DNA of 55,911 nt from Propionicimonas sp. (GTDB lineage Bacteria > Actinomycetota > Actinomycetes > Propionibacteriales > Propionibacteriaceae): NCBI GenBank assembly GCA_027492575.1, contig JAPUEM010000034.1:7884-63794 (forward strand), read 5' to 3'. This document shows, one piece after another, positions 35,251-44,180 of the stretch; the first letter of the stretch is position 1, and the number at the start of each line of letters is the position of its first letter. The translations under genes and the position numbers were made by a program. The notes under the pieces were generated by a model that was given only the letters and a program-made list of their open reading frames with translations, searched no databases and had not been told where the DNA came from.

Positions 35251-35888
35251 GCAGCTACGCGATCCCCTACGTCACCACCCGCACCGACCGGGGAGAGCGG
35301 ACGGTCGACATCTACAGCCGGCTGCTGGCCGACCGGATCGTCTACCTGGGCACCCAGATCGACGACGGCGTCGCCAATGTCGTCATCGCCCAACTGCTGC
35401 ACCTGGCCAGTGAGAATTCCGAGACCCCGATCTCGCTGTACCTGAACTCCCCCGGCGGCTCGATCCCGGCGACGCTGGCGATCTACGACGCGATGCAGTT
35501 CGTCCGTCCCCGGGTGGAGACCACCTGCGTGGGCCAGGCGGCGGCGACCGCCGCGCTGCTGCTGGCCGGTGGCGCGCCGGGCGGCCGCCAGATCCTGCCG
35601 CACGGACGGGTGGTGATGCATGCCCCCGCCGCCGAGGGGCGGGGCGCGATTCCCGACCTGATCCTGGAGGCGGACGAGGTCGCGCGGGTGCGTGCGCTGC
35701 AGGAGCAACTCCTCGCCCAGCACACCGGACGCACCACCGAGCAGATCCGTGCCGACCTGGAGCGCGACCTGATCCTGACGCCCACCGAAGCAGTCCGGTT
35801 CGGGGCGGTTGACCGGGTGCTGGAGGTTGGGCAACCACCAGTCAGCATGGGTGGCCGGGCTTCGACAGGCTCAGCCAACGATCCCTGA
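35247..35888 (+). CDS. clpP2: ClpP-like subunit with alanine in place of the catalytic serine
   Basis: 213 residues. The fold markers YLNSPGGSI, GRVVMHAP (His125) and IRADLERDLILTPTEAVRFGAVD are intact, but the nucleophile motif reads G-Q-A-A-A-T-A (residues 96-102) instead of G-x-A-A-S-M-G. Ala100 therefore replaces the serine. Such subunits are known as ClpR in cyanobacteria and plastids, where they make mixed rings with active ClpP. The last codons and the stop (35886-35888) lie inside a dispersed palindromic repeat, giving the tail GGRASTGSANDP. It is co-translated with clpP1. Confidence 0.9.
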   Translation: MSSYAIPYVTTRTDRGERTVDIYSRLLADRIVYLGTQIDDGVANVVIAQLLHLASENSETPISLYLNSPGGSIPATLAIYDAMQFVRPRVETTCVGQAAATAALLLAGGAPGGRQILPHGRVVMHAPAAEGRGAIPDLILEADEVARVRALQEQLLAQHTGRTTEQIRADLERDLILTPTEAVRFGAVDRVLEVGQPPVSMGGRASTGSANDP

Positions 35889-35900
35889 GCTTGTCGAAGG
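35860..35900. repeat. Palindromic repeat containing the clpP2 stop codon
   Basis: CTTCGACAGGCTCAG (35860-35874) and CTGAGCTTGTCGAAG (35885-35899) form a near-perfect hairpin. Related copies are at 2006-2046 and 21342-21367. It may also act as a transcription end between the convergent clpP2 and clgR genes. Confidence 0.85.
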
Positions 35901-36047
35901 GTCGCTGAAATCAGGTGCTTCCCCCAGCGATCCCAGGAAGGCGCTCAGATCAGGGGTTGCCTCGACTTCTCCGGGTGACCCAGAGACCGCTGATTTCTTG
36001 TCGGGGTGACGTGGCCACGCTCTCCTTGAGCCGGTCTCGCGGCAGGC

Positions 36048-36359
36048 TCAGGCGGCCAGGCAGACCGGCCCGCGGACTGAGCCCGTCCGGATCCGGAGGC
36101 TGGTGCGGCGGGTGAGTTCGGCGACCGACAGGTCCAAGGCGCCGGCGATCGCCGCGAGAAACTCCGAGGAGGGTTCCTTCCGGCCGCGTTCGAGTTCGGA
36201 GAGATACTGCGGCGAGACCCCGGCCCGTCCGGCGACATCGACCAGCCGGGCGGCGCGCTCCAGCCGTTCCTCCCGCAACTGCTCGCCCAGGACGTGGCGC
36301 CACAGCGGTTCCACCGGCGCGGGTGTGCGTTCCGGCCGCAGCGGTACGACGTCTCCCAT
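36048..36359 (-). CDS. clgR: ClgR-family XRE transcriptional regulator
   Basis: 103 residues. The helix-turn-helix LVDVAGRAGVSPQYLSELERGRKEPSSEFLAAIAGAL matches ClgR, an activator of clpP and other proteolysis genes in Corynebacterium and Streptomyces. The N-terminal LWRHVLGEQLREER is also typical. It converges on clpP2 with 159 nt between stops, which fits a role in controlling the neighbouring clp operon. In ClgR the C-terminal end is itself a Clp substrate; here it ends in CLAA, a hydrophobic Ala-Ala tail that fits a degradation signal (inference). Confidence 0.88.
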   Translation of the reverse strand: MGDVVPLRPERTPAPVEPLWRHVLGEQLREERLERAARLVDVAGRAGVSPQYLSELERGRKEPSSEFLAAIAGALDLSVAELTRRTSLRIRTGSVRGPVCLAA

Positions 36360-36410
36360 GCCGACACGCTACCCCGACCGTCAACAGTCGCTACCCGATG
36401 CGGCTGGAAC

Positions 36411-36472
36411 TTACTGCCAAATAGCCGTCCTGCGCGACAAATACGTCGGCCAGGGCCGCTATATGGCAGTAA
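36411..36472. repeat. Palindromic repeat (TTACTGCCATATA family), copy 2
   Basis: TTACTGCCAAATAGC (36411-36425) pairs with GCTATATGGCAGTAA (36458-36472). The same family is at 19337-19410. It sits between the clgR start and the pheA stop. Confidence 0.85.
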
Positions 36473-36501
36473 ATGCACACCAGTTCACGGGCGGTGGGTC
36501 G

Positions 36502-37443
36502 TCAGTCGTCCTCGGGGTTGACCAGGGAGGCGTACCAGTCGCGGGCCTCGGCGAAGTCGGGGTCGGTGAAACCCCAGCCGACCTTCGGACGGACGCCGTC
36601 GGCGCGGGGATACGAGCCCAGGAAGACCACGTCCTCGCAGATCCGGTGCAGGCCGAGCAGGGCCTCGGCCAGGCGCGGATCGCGCATGTGGCCCTCGGCG
36701 TCGATCGAGAAGCAGTAGTTGCCCAGCCCGGTCTTGGTGGGACGGGATTCGATCCGGCTCAGGCTCACCCCGCGGCTGGCGAACTGCTCGAGGATCTCCA
36801 GCAGAGCGCCCGCGCGGTCGGCGTGCATGTAGGCGACCAGGGTGGTCTTGTCAGCCCCGGTCGGCACCGGCGGCGGCGCAGGCTTCGAGACCAGGACGAA
36901 CCGGGTCACCGCGTTCGGGTTGTCGGCGATCCCGGAAGCCAGCGCGGTCAGGCCGTACATCGCGCCGGCCACGGCGGCCGACACGGCGGCGTCGTACTTC
37001 GAGGTGGGGTCGGAGACCTCCTCGGCTGCCGCCGCGGTGGAGCCGCCTTCGGTGATCGTGGCCAAGGGCACGTTCGCCGCCAGCCACTCCCGCACCTGCG
37101 CGGCGGCGTGCGGGTGGGTGAGTACGCGCCGGACGTCGCCCAGCGCCGTCCCGGGCCGGGCGAAGAGGGTGAACTGCACCGGCAGGATCACCTCGCGGAC
37201 GATCATCAGCCGGCGGTGGCCGTTGGCCAGATTGTCCAGGGTGACGGTGACGCCGCCCTCGACCGAGTTCTCGATCGGCACCAGGGCGGCCTCGATCGCG
37301 CCGGAGCGCACCGCGTCCAGCGCCTGACCGACGGTCTGGTACGGGATCGCGTCCTCGTCGGTGAAGGTCTGCAGGGCCTGGTGAGTGAAGGTTCCCGCAG
37401 GTCCGAAGTATCCGAGCACGGCCACAAGGTTAGTGCTGATCAC
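36502..37443 (-). CDS. pheA: Prephenate dehydratase
   Basis: 313 residues. The catalytic domain has GYFGPAGTFTHQA, VPIENSVEGGV and the NAVTRFVLV (TRF) motif. A C-terminal ACT domain (GALLEILEQFASRGVSLSRIESRPTKTGLGNYCF) binds phenylalanine for feedback control. It converts prephenate to phenylpyruvate. The start is uncertain: GTG 37443 (MISTNL) or the next GTG six codons in. The former is only 14 nt from the divergent gene, so leaderless transcripts on both sides are likely. Confidence 0.93.
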   Translation of the reverse strand: MISTNLVAVLGYFGPAGTFTHQALQTFTDEDAIPYQTVGQALDAVRSGAIEAALVPIENSVEGGVTVTLDNLANGHRRLMIVREVILPVQFTLFARPGTALGDVRRVLTHPHAAAQVREWLAANVPLATITEGGSTAAAAEEVSDPTSKYDAAVSAAVAGAMYGLTALASGIADNPNAVTRFVLVSKPAPPPVPTGADKTTLVAYMHADRAGALLEILEQFASRGVSLSRIESRPTKTGLGNYCFSIDAEGHMRDPRLAEALLGLHRICEDVVFLGSYPRADGVRPKVGWGFTDPDFAEARDWYASLVNPEDD

Positions 37444-37457
37444 CCTAGAGTGCGGTC

Positions 37458-39065
37458 ATGCGATGGGGGAGGCGGCCGAGGCTCGAGCTGGTGGTCTTCT
37501 TTCTGGCTACCTCGACCGAGTCCGTCCGGCGGTGGGCGACCGAGCGTCAGGTGCCGGGCTGGGTGCAGGAACTGCCGGGCGGGTGGACGCTTTTCCGGAC
37601 GGTGACCGTCGACGGGCAACTCGTGGCGACCTCCCTTTCGCCAGAGGAAGTGCTGGTCGAGTGGTCGACCCGAGCCGAGTCGTACCTGATCGAGGAGGAT
37701 GTCCTCAGCGGCGTGCGCGCCGGCCAGGCCTACGTCCTGCCCGACGACATCGAGCAAGCGCCATGGGAGGCGGACGACCATCGTCCGCGCCACGGACTGG
37801 TGGCCGCCCGCGGCGATCGTCTGGCCGATCTCACGCTGTTCGCGACCGGAACCGGGGAGTCGCAGCCGGCGGTGCTCCGCGACGGCTGGACGCTGGTACC
37901 GCACGACAACCCCGGGCTGGTGTGCGAGGTGCTCTGCCTGGACGACGCCACCTCCGCGATCGGGCTGCTGGCCGAAGGCGACGAGTTCACCCTGTGGCTG
38001 GCGTCCGAGGGCGAGGTGGTGGCGTCCTGGGACTGGTCGGTCATGGGTTCGGCGGTCGCCACCGATCGGCTGCCGCTGGGTGAGATCGGAGCGGCCGCGC
38101 TGGAAGGCATCGACCCACCCCGGCTCGGGGTGTCGCCCTTCGTCGAGCACGGCTTCGCGGTCGCCTCCGTGGAAGCCCTCGGCCGGGTGCTGGCGACTCC
38201 GGGAACCGCCGACGAGATCGTCCCTGCTCTGACCTCCGCGCTCGGCCTGCCGGACGCCGCCCGCACCCACCTGCTCGGTTGGGCCGAGCTGGCCGACGAT
38301 CCGGACGCCGTGCGGGCGCAGCCGGCCAGGTCGACCGCAGCCGCCATTGCCGGAGCCGTGGCCGGACAGGAGCGCAAGGAAGCGCTGGCCAGGTCACCTC
38401 GCCGCCGGCTCTGGGGAGCGATCGTCGGAGCGGTCTTCATCGTCGTCATGTTGACCCTGCTGGTCGTACTGGTGCCCGCCTATCTCAGCGGCGCCGAGCC
38501 CTGGTCCTGGTGGGAGGGCCTTCGGCTCGGCATCGGGGTGCTCCTGCTGCCCATGGCGGCCATGGGGGTATGGAACTGGTGGAAACTGCGAGGCGCCGGC
38601 CAGCACGATGCCGCGCCGACGGCGCCGACCGCCGAGGAGTCGAAGGTCAGGCGGTGGATGAACCGGCGCGGCCCAGCCACTGCGATCAGCCTCGCCATGG
38701 GGTTGATGCTCGCGGTGATCGGCGCGCTGGCCTGGCGGGATGTCGCCGCCCTCCGGGAGTACGGAGTGGAGACGAATGCGACCGTCCTGGCGGTGACCGA
38801 GGACGACCTGCGGGTGGAGTTCCAACTCCCGGACGGCCGGTCCGCCACGGCGAGCGTCCAGCCGCGGAGCGACCTACGCCCGGGCGACGTGGTGACCGTG
38901 ATCTATGATCCCGCCGATCCCGAAGACGCCGAGTTGGCGGAGGACGTCCACGACAACGTCCTGTACCTCATTCTGGGCGGCGGCGCGGTGTTCTGCCTGG
39001 TGGCGGCGGCTCTCACCTGGTGGCGGGTCATCGACGCACAGAAGATCGACGACTGGATCAACTGA
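37458..39065 (+). CDS. Large membrane protein with C-terminal DUF3592-like domain
   Basis: 535 residues. Residues 1-310 are soluble and unlike anything I recognise, with repeated acidic strands (DEFTLWLASEGEVVASWDW). Helices lie at about 318-341, 352-373, 408-425 and 505-525. Between the last two is a beta domain (ATVLAVTEDDLRVEFQLPDG ... RPGDVVTVIYDPADPEDAEL) of the DUF3592 type. Function unknown. The start ATG 37458 is close to the divergent pheA. Confidence 0.7.
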   Translation: MRWGRRPRLELVVFFLATSTESVRRWATERQVPGWVQELPGGWTLFRTVTVDGQLVATSLSPEEVLVEWSTRAESYLIEEDVLSGVRAGQAYVLPDDIEQAPWEADDHRPRHGLVAARGDRLADLTLFATGTGESQPAVLRDGWTLVPHDNPGLVCEVLCLDDATSAIGLLAEGDEFTLWLASEGEVVASWDWSVMGSAVATDRLPLGEIGAAALEGIDPPRLGVSPFVEHGFAVASVEALGRVLATPGTADEIVPALTSALGLPDAARTHLLGWAELADDPDAVRAQPARSTAAAIAGAVAGQERKEALARSPRRRLWGAIVGAVFIVVMLTLLVVLVPAYLSGAEPWSWWEGLRLGIGVLLLPMAAMGVWNWWKLRGAGQHDAAPTAPTAEESKVRRWMNRRGPATAISLAMGLMLAVIGALAWRDVAALREYGVETNATVLAVTEDDLRVEFQLPDGRSATASVQPRSDLRPGDVVTVIYDPADPEDAELAEDVHDNVLYLILGGGAVFCLVAAALTWWRVIDAQKIDDWIN

Positions 39066-39067
39066 CC

Positions 39068-40378
39068 TCAATCGCCCACGGGAAGGAACGGCCCGGACGC
39101 GGTGTCGCTGACGAGTTCGATGTAGGGGGCCGCCTCCGGCAGGTCGTCGGTGCGGTACAGGGTGCCGGCGCTCGCCAACGCATCGACGAGGGTCTGGCGG
39201 GGCACGGCGGTGGCGACGGTTCTGCCATGGACGCCGGGCAGGGTCGACATCACCGAGACCAGCGGCGGGGTGCCCGGCGGCCGCGCCGTCCACAGCCCGT
39301 GCAGGCTGATCGGGGTGGCGTTGCGGCTGCCGTGGTGGCCGACCTTGTACAGGTCGACGGTGGCGAGCTTGTTGCGCAGGCGGCTGTTGGCCGCCAGCCG
39401 TCTGAGGGTGTAGCGCCAGTTCTCGATCTGGGCGTCGCCGGGGAAGAGCAGCCGGAGGTTCCCGACCTCCAGCAGCAGGATCAGGCTGGTGTTGTTCAGC
39501 GCGTCGTCGAGGGAGCGGATCAGCCGCAGCATCGACTGGGTCCGGTGGCTGCGCAGCCGCTCGATCAGCCAGCGGGCGGGGCCGGGCGGCACCTCGTTCG
39601 CCACGTCGGGCCCGAGCTGAGCACCACCCGGCGCGAGCGGCGCGGCGGGCAGCGCGAGCATCGCCTGGCGCAGGCAGAACATCCAGTACTCGGGGTCACG
39701 GGACGCCTGCTTCGACACCCCGGGAGCCTGCTTGAGGGTGGGCGGGCCGAGCACGGTGACCCGCAGCCCCGGCACCACGGACGCCAGCGCGAGCCGGCTG
39801 CCCGCGTGCAGGTAGCGCCCGCGTCCGTCCGCGGCGAGGGCGTCGAGGGTCTCGATGGCGGCCCGATTCGGCAACTGCTCGGCCGCCGCGGCGGCGAGCT
39901 CCCGCATCGCCGCCGACCGTCCGGTCGCGATGCCGGCCAGGATCTCGACCATCTGCTGGGCGTCGCGCAGCCCGGCGGCGAAGGCGCGGTGGCTCTCGTC
40001 GGTCGTCACCGCGACGGCATCGTCGGTGAGGCCGGGGTCCTCCGTCCACGGACGCAGGACCAGCCTGGGCTTCAGCGCTGCCAGGATCGGCGCCGACTTC
40101 TTGTCGCCGAACCCGGAGAGGTGGTCGCGGTGCCGGTGGGTGATGACCAGGACGTCGAGCTGCCCGCCGGTGTGCTGCCGGATCAGCTCGGCGACGCCGG
40201 CGAGGCCGTCGGATTGGAAGGGCGAAGGCCGGGTGGTGCCGCAGTCGAAGAGGAGGTGCCGCTCGGTGCGGCCGTCCGCGTCCGGCTTGGCGTACTCAAG
40301 GGTGAGCAGGGTCGCGTCGCCGAACCCGACCCGGTACATCCGCACCCGCGCCCGCACCGGCGCGGCGGGGCTCACCAC
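39068..40378 (-). CDS. MBL-fold metallo-hydrolase (ComEC/Rec2-like domain), standalone
   Basis: 436 residues from GTG 40378. The metal motif H-R-H-R-D-H is at residues 81-86 (VITHRHRDHLSGF). The second metal region is in LRLLFPGDA and KVGHHGSRNATP, as in ComEC-type beta-lactamase-fold nucleases and hydrolases. There are no membrane helices or signal, so it is cytoplasmic. A long helical insert (about 120-310) separates the two halves. The start overlaps the upstream metallopeptidase stop by 7 nt, so the two are co-expressed. Solitary ComEC-like MBL proteins are frequent in defence-type gene pairs, but this role is inference. Confidence 0.88.
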   Translation of the reverse strand: MVSPAAPVRARVRMYRVGFGDATLLTLEYAKPDADGRTERHLLFDCGTTRPSPFQSDGLAGVAELIRQHTGGQLDVLVITHRHRDHLSGFGDKKSAPILAALKPRLVLRPWTEDPGLTDDAVAVTTDESHRAFAAGLRDAQQMVEILAGIATGRSAAMRELAAAAAEQLPNRAAIETLDALAADGRGRYLHAGSRLALASVVPGLRVTVLGPPTLKQAPGVSKQASRDPEYWMFCLRQAMLALPAAPLAPGGAQLGPDVANEVPPGPARWLIERLRSHRTQSMLRLIRSLDDALNNTSLILLLEVGNLRLLFPGDAQIENWRYTLRRLAANSRLRNKLATVDLYKVGHHGSRNATPISLHGLWTARPPGTPPLVSVMSTLPGVHGRTVATAVPRQTLVDALASAGTLYRTDDLPEAAPYIELVSDTASGPFLPVGD

Positions 40379-42132
40379 GCCTCCCCGTCGGAACCCGGGT
40401 CGTGCAGGTCGGCGAAGGCCTGGCCGCGCACCGACGGGTAGGAGAACCCCAGCCGCAGCCGGGTGTCATACAGGCCGGCGAGATGCAGGTACTCCACCCG
40501 GCGCTGCTGCCGGTCCCAGTCGTCCAGCCGCTTGACGACGTGCAGCTTCGCCCGTCCGAACTGGTCGAAGACGAGAGTGCCGCCGCCGAAGACCTGCAGC
40601 CGGGTCTCCGGCCCGATCCCGGCGGGCAGCCGCCGGCCGGTGCGAGCCTCGAACTCGGTGGCGGTCAGCTCGTCCAGCTGGACGTAGTTGGCGACCGACT
40701 CGACCACCACCAGGCCGTCGGGGCCGACCCGCTGGCTGGGCCGGACGGCTTCCACGTGCGTGTAGAGGCTGGTGTCGACGCCGAGCTGGGTGGCGTTCTG
40801 CCACAGGAAGCGGAAGACCTCGTCGGGGTCGGTCCGCATGGCCGAGAAGTTCAGGTTCTCGTACCGCAGCCGGACGTTCCGCTCGGCGAGGTTGACGGCC
40901 GTCCCGGACGGGACGACGATGCCGGCCGCGGCGAACCCGTCGACCAGCTTGGCGCGGTAGGCCATGCCGTCGTCCGGGGCGACCTCCCGATCGGCGAGCA
41001 CGGCCGCCTGGACGAAGTCGCCGAACTCGAACTCGACCGGTGGCAGGTAGTCCAGCCCACGGATCGCCATGTTCAGCAGGTGCCCGGCGGCCTTGGCGCC
41101 CTCCTCGGCGGCGCGTGCCCGGTCGATCCGGCCCGGCAGCCGCTCCGACCCCGGCGCGAGCAGCGGCTGCAGCCGGGTGACCCAGATGTCGATCAGGACG
41201 TCCAGCATCACCGAGACCAGCACCTCGCCGCGCTTGTGCGGCTCGCGGTAGGCCGGGCTGGCGGCCCAGTTCGCCGGAGGCGGCTCCATGGCCGAGCGCC
41301 GCAGCGCGCCGTGGCCGGCGGTGAGAACGGTGCCGAGCTGCTCGCCGACGCTGGTGAGGACGTTGCTGCGCAGCCGATCGGCGGTGACCAGGCGGCGGTC
41401 GATCCGGCCGTCGGCGTCCGCGGGGCCCAGGCAGGCCGCCACCACCGGACGCAACGAGAAGACCGACAGCAGGGCGACGACGTCGGCGAACCCTTCGTGG
41501 AAGGCCGCCTGATCCGGTAACCCGGGGCCGAGGAACCGGCGGCGCAGGCCGTCCAGCACCGCGTGGGTGGTCTCGTGGGCGACCACGTCGTGGGAGAGGC
41601 AGGTGTAGATCGAGTGGTCGCCGGGCTGCGGCACGTACCCGAAGAGCAGGGCGCGATCGTCGGCGGAGTAGTAGGCGTTCGCCTCGCTGAAGGCGTGCGG
41701 CACCAGGTACAGCTGGTGCCCGGCGAAAGCCCACGGCAGCCGCCGGCCCAGGGCGGTCTCGAAGGCGGCGAGGGTGCGGGCGGCGACGGCGTAGACCTGC
41801 TGGGCGTGGAAGCGGACGTCGGTCAGCAACTCCTCGTCGGTGGCCGTCGCGAACAGATCCTCGTCCGAGGGCAGGTCCGCGGGCGGCTGCAGGACGCCGG
41901 TCGAGGCGTCGAAATCCACCACCTGGAAGCGCGCGTTCGTCGGCCCGGGGGCGAGCGGAGCCCAGGGCACGGAGGCGTTGGCGGTGAGGATCTTCCCGGT
42001 CTCGTCGGCAACCGCCGGATCCTGGCCGATCACCCGCAGCGCGATCACCGTGGGCAGCGGGCCGGCGATCGAGGTGGCGCCGGGATCGGCCGGCTGCAGT
42101 TCGTCGTGGTCGTTCCACGGGGCCGCGGCCAT
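40372..42132 (-). CDS. Cytosolic gluzincin-like metallopeptidase of unknown family
   Basis: 586 residues. The zinc motif H-E-T-T-H is at residues 186-190 (SHDVVAHETTHAVLDGL), and a downstream E-G-F-A-D at 213-217 supplies the third ligand, the HExxH + E pattern of gluzincins such as thermolysin (M4). There is no signal peptide or prodomain, unlike secreted M4 enzymes. The C-terminal 200 residues (YVQLDELTATEFEARTGRRLP ... KLHVVKRLDDWDRQQRRVEYL) look like a separate domain I cannot name. It is followed, with a 7-nt overlap, by the MBL hydrolase, and lies 61 nt after mptB on the same strand. Confidence 0.8.
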   Translation of the reverse strand: MAAAPWNDHDELQPADPGATSIAGPLPTVIALRVIGQDPAVADETGKILTANASVPWAPLAPGPTNARFQVVDFDASTGVLQPPADLPSDEDLFATATDEELLTDVRFHAQQVYAVAARTLAAFETALGRRLPWAFAGHQLYLVPHAFSEANAYYSADDRALLFGYVPQPGDHSIYTCLSHDVVAHETTHAVLDGLRRRFLGPGLPDQAAFHEGFADVVALLSVFSLRPVVAACLGPADADGRIDRRLVTADRLRSNVLTSVGEQLGTVLTAGHGALRRSAMEPPPANWAASPAYREPHKRGEVLVSVMLDVLIDIWVTRLQPLLAPGSERLPGRIDRARAAEEGAKAAGHLLNMAIRGLDYLPPVEFEFGDFVQAAVLADREVAPDDGMAYRAKLVDGFAAAGIVVPSGTAVNLAERNVRLRYENLNFSAMRTDPDEVFRFLWQNATQLGVDTSLYTHVEAVRPSQRVGPDGLVVVESVANYVQLDELTATEFEARTGRRLPAGIGPETRLQVFGGGTLVFDQFGRAKLHVVKRLDDWDRQQRRVEYLHLAGLYDTRLRLGFSYPSVRGQAFADLHDPGSDGEAW

Positions 42133-42193
42133 GCTTCACAGTAGCCAGGTGAGCGGGGCGCGCCAAGAGGCAGTGTGACGCCAGGTCAGGCGA

Positions 42194-43774
42194 TCACTCG
42201 TGCGGCACCAGCCGCCGATCGCGAAGCAGGTCGATTCGTGCCCGCAGACCGTGGAGGTTCGGCAGCTCGTGCCCCTCCCGCCACCACCAGCGGACGATCA
42301 GGACGAGCACCAGGATCTGAGCGGCCGCGCACAGGCCGTAGCGGATCCCGTCCCCGATCGCGACGATGGCCGGGCTGAACTCCACCGAACGGCCGGTCAC
42401 GTAGGCCAGCGACAGCCACATGCCGCGCCACATCAGCAACGGCTCCAGCCGGGAGGCGGCCAGCAGCCCCAGCGGCACCCAGGCGATCAGGTCGTACCAG
42501 CTCAGCGTGTAGGGAGAGGTGACCAGCCAGGCGGTGCTGAGGATGGCGGCCGTCCGGGTCGCGATGGTGAGCGGATCGCGCTGCGGGCTCGCGGTGGGCG
42601 ACAGCCCGGGGACGGCCTGCCAGGGCAGTACCCGCGACAGCATCCAGGCGATCGCGATCATGCCGCCCCAGCCCAGCCAGCCGATGATCGAGCGGGCAAT
42701 CCAGTCGGGCATGACGAACGACAGCAGGCCTTGGACGGGCGGCGCCCAGGAGCCGGCCGAGATGTAGCCGGTGTTGCGTCCGGCCGCCAGCAGGGCCTTG
42801 GGCACGATCAGCCCGTAGGCCACCGCCAGCGGGATGACGGCGCCGATGCCCAGCAGGATCAGCTTGCGCGGTTCGCGCCGGTAGCCCCACATCATGGCCA
42901 GGCCGTAGAAGACCAGGGACACCTTGATCGTGCCGGCCAGCCCGATCCCGATGCCGGCCAGCAACGGGCTGCGTCTCATGAACAGCAGCCCGACGATCGC
43001 GAAGACCAGGGTGAACGCCTCGTTGTGGGCGCCGGCCACCACCGACCAGATCATGATCGGGTTGAGGACGGTGAAGAGCACCGCACGGGTCTGGGCGGCG
43101 TGGTCGCCGCGGGCCATCCGGTAGACGAGCAGGCCGATCGCGATGAACGGCAGCACGCACAGCACCTGCAGCCAGAAGACGATGTCGTGCATGTTGTCGC
43201 CGCCGAGCGCGGCCGCCAGCCACTGGCTGAACGAGGCCAGCGGTCCATAGACGGACGGGGTGTCCTGCCAGGGCCGCTCGGTGACGATCAGGACGGGGTC
43301 GTACTCGGCCCGGAAGATCTCCGCCGGGGTGATGTCGTAGGGGTCGAGGCCCAGCACCTGGAGACGTCCGTAGGCGGCGTACATCAGGACATCGGCCGAC
43401 GTCAGGGGCAGGACGAGGGCGGTGAGCGAGCTGAGCCCGATGCCCAGCCCCAGCAGTCTGCGGTTGTCGGGACGCCAGCCGTCGGCGACCGCCCGCCAGG
43501 CGATCCACAGCCCGATCGTCCCGGCGACCAGGCCCAGCCAGAGCAGGATCACCGCCACCCATTCGTTGGGCGTCCCGGCGCTGGCCGGCAGGTACCAGGG
43601 CGGTAGCCAGGAGTGATGCTCACCCAGATCGAGGGCGACCGCGCTCGACCCGGCGAAACCCACCGCGATCGTGGTGGCGGCGCTGGCGGCGATCAGCGCG
43701 ATGCCCAGCCGGTGGTTCCGCGTCCACGCCGCAGCGAGCAGGCGCGTGAACGCCGACTGCAGAGCCGTGAGCAT
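42194..43774 (-). CDS. mptB: Polyprenol-phosphomannose-dependent alpha-1,6-mannosyltransferase, MptB-like
   Basis: 526 residues from ATG 43774 with about 13 hydrophobic helices. The loop with 'YAAYGRLQVLGLDPYDITPAEI' and 'RPWQDTPSVYGPLASF', and the membrane-embedded acidic residue region, are hallmarks of MptA/MptB (GT-C fold). These extend the mannan core of lipomannan and related glycolipids on the outer face of the membrane. The presence of this enzyme is a main reason for calling the host an actinobacterium. Confidence 0.88.
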   Translation of the reverse strand: MLTALQSAFTRLLAAAWTRNHRLGIALIAASAATTIAVGFAGSSAVALDLGEHHSWLPPWYLPASAGTPNEWVAVILLWLGLVAGTIGLWIAWRAVADGWRPDNRRLLGLGIGLSSLTALVLPLTSADVLMYAAYGRLQVLGLDPYDITPAEIFRAEYDPVLIVTERPWQDTPSVYGPLASFSQWLAAALGGDNMHDIVFWLQVLCVLPFIAIGLLVYRMARGDHAAQTRAVLFTVLNPIMIWSVVAGAHNEAFTLVFAIVGLLFMRRSPLLAGIGIGLAGTIKVSLVFYGLAMMWGYRREPRKLILLGIGAVIPLAVAYGLIVPKALLAAGRNTGYISAGSWAPPVQGLLSFVMPDWIARSIIGWLGWGGMIAIAWMLSRVLPWQAVPGLSPTASPQRDPLTIATRTAAILSTAWLVTSPYTLSWYDLIAWVPLGLLAASRLEPLLMWRGMWLSLAYVTGRSVEFSPAIVAIGDGIRYGLCAAAQILVLVLIVRWWWREGHELPNLHGLRARIDLLRDRRLVPHE

Positions 43775-44180
43775 GGAACTCCTGTGATCGTGAGCGGGGG
43801 TGCCGTTCCTCCCAAGGCTAGCCGCCCGCCCGCATGACACCAGACACCGGTCACCAGCTATGCCGAACCGTTACCTGAGGTTGACGACCGCCGCTCTTGT
43901 CGATGTCGGCTGAGTCAACCCGGCTGACCCGAGCCGAACCGCCGTTGTTGTCGCCATTCCGGCCCAGATCCGCCTCAGAACGACGTCAACGGCGGTCGGC
44001 CCACGATCTCCATCAATGACCCTGCTGACAACGACAAGAGCGGCGGTCGAAGGGTGGTGCAGGGGAAGCCGCCTACTCGTGGACGGAGTGGGGACGGTGT
44101 CCCACTCCATCCAGATCAAACTGTTTCCGCTTGTCACAGCGTTTGGGCGGAGTCAGGAACCCCACTCCGTCCAGCGGGGG
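43775..44180. repeat. Intergenic nested inverted repeats
   Basis: No gene seen. CGACCGCCGCTCTTGTCG (43885-43902) is perfectly inverted at 44032-44049. Inside it, GAACCGCCGTTGTTGTCG (43936-43953) pairs with 43981-43997. The order is forward, forward, reverse, reverse, as at 26668-26838. A second set follows: TGGACGGAGTGGG (44080-44092) against CCCACTCC(A/G)TCCA at 44101-44113 and 44161-44173. Confidence 0.85.
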
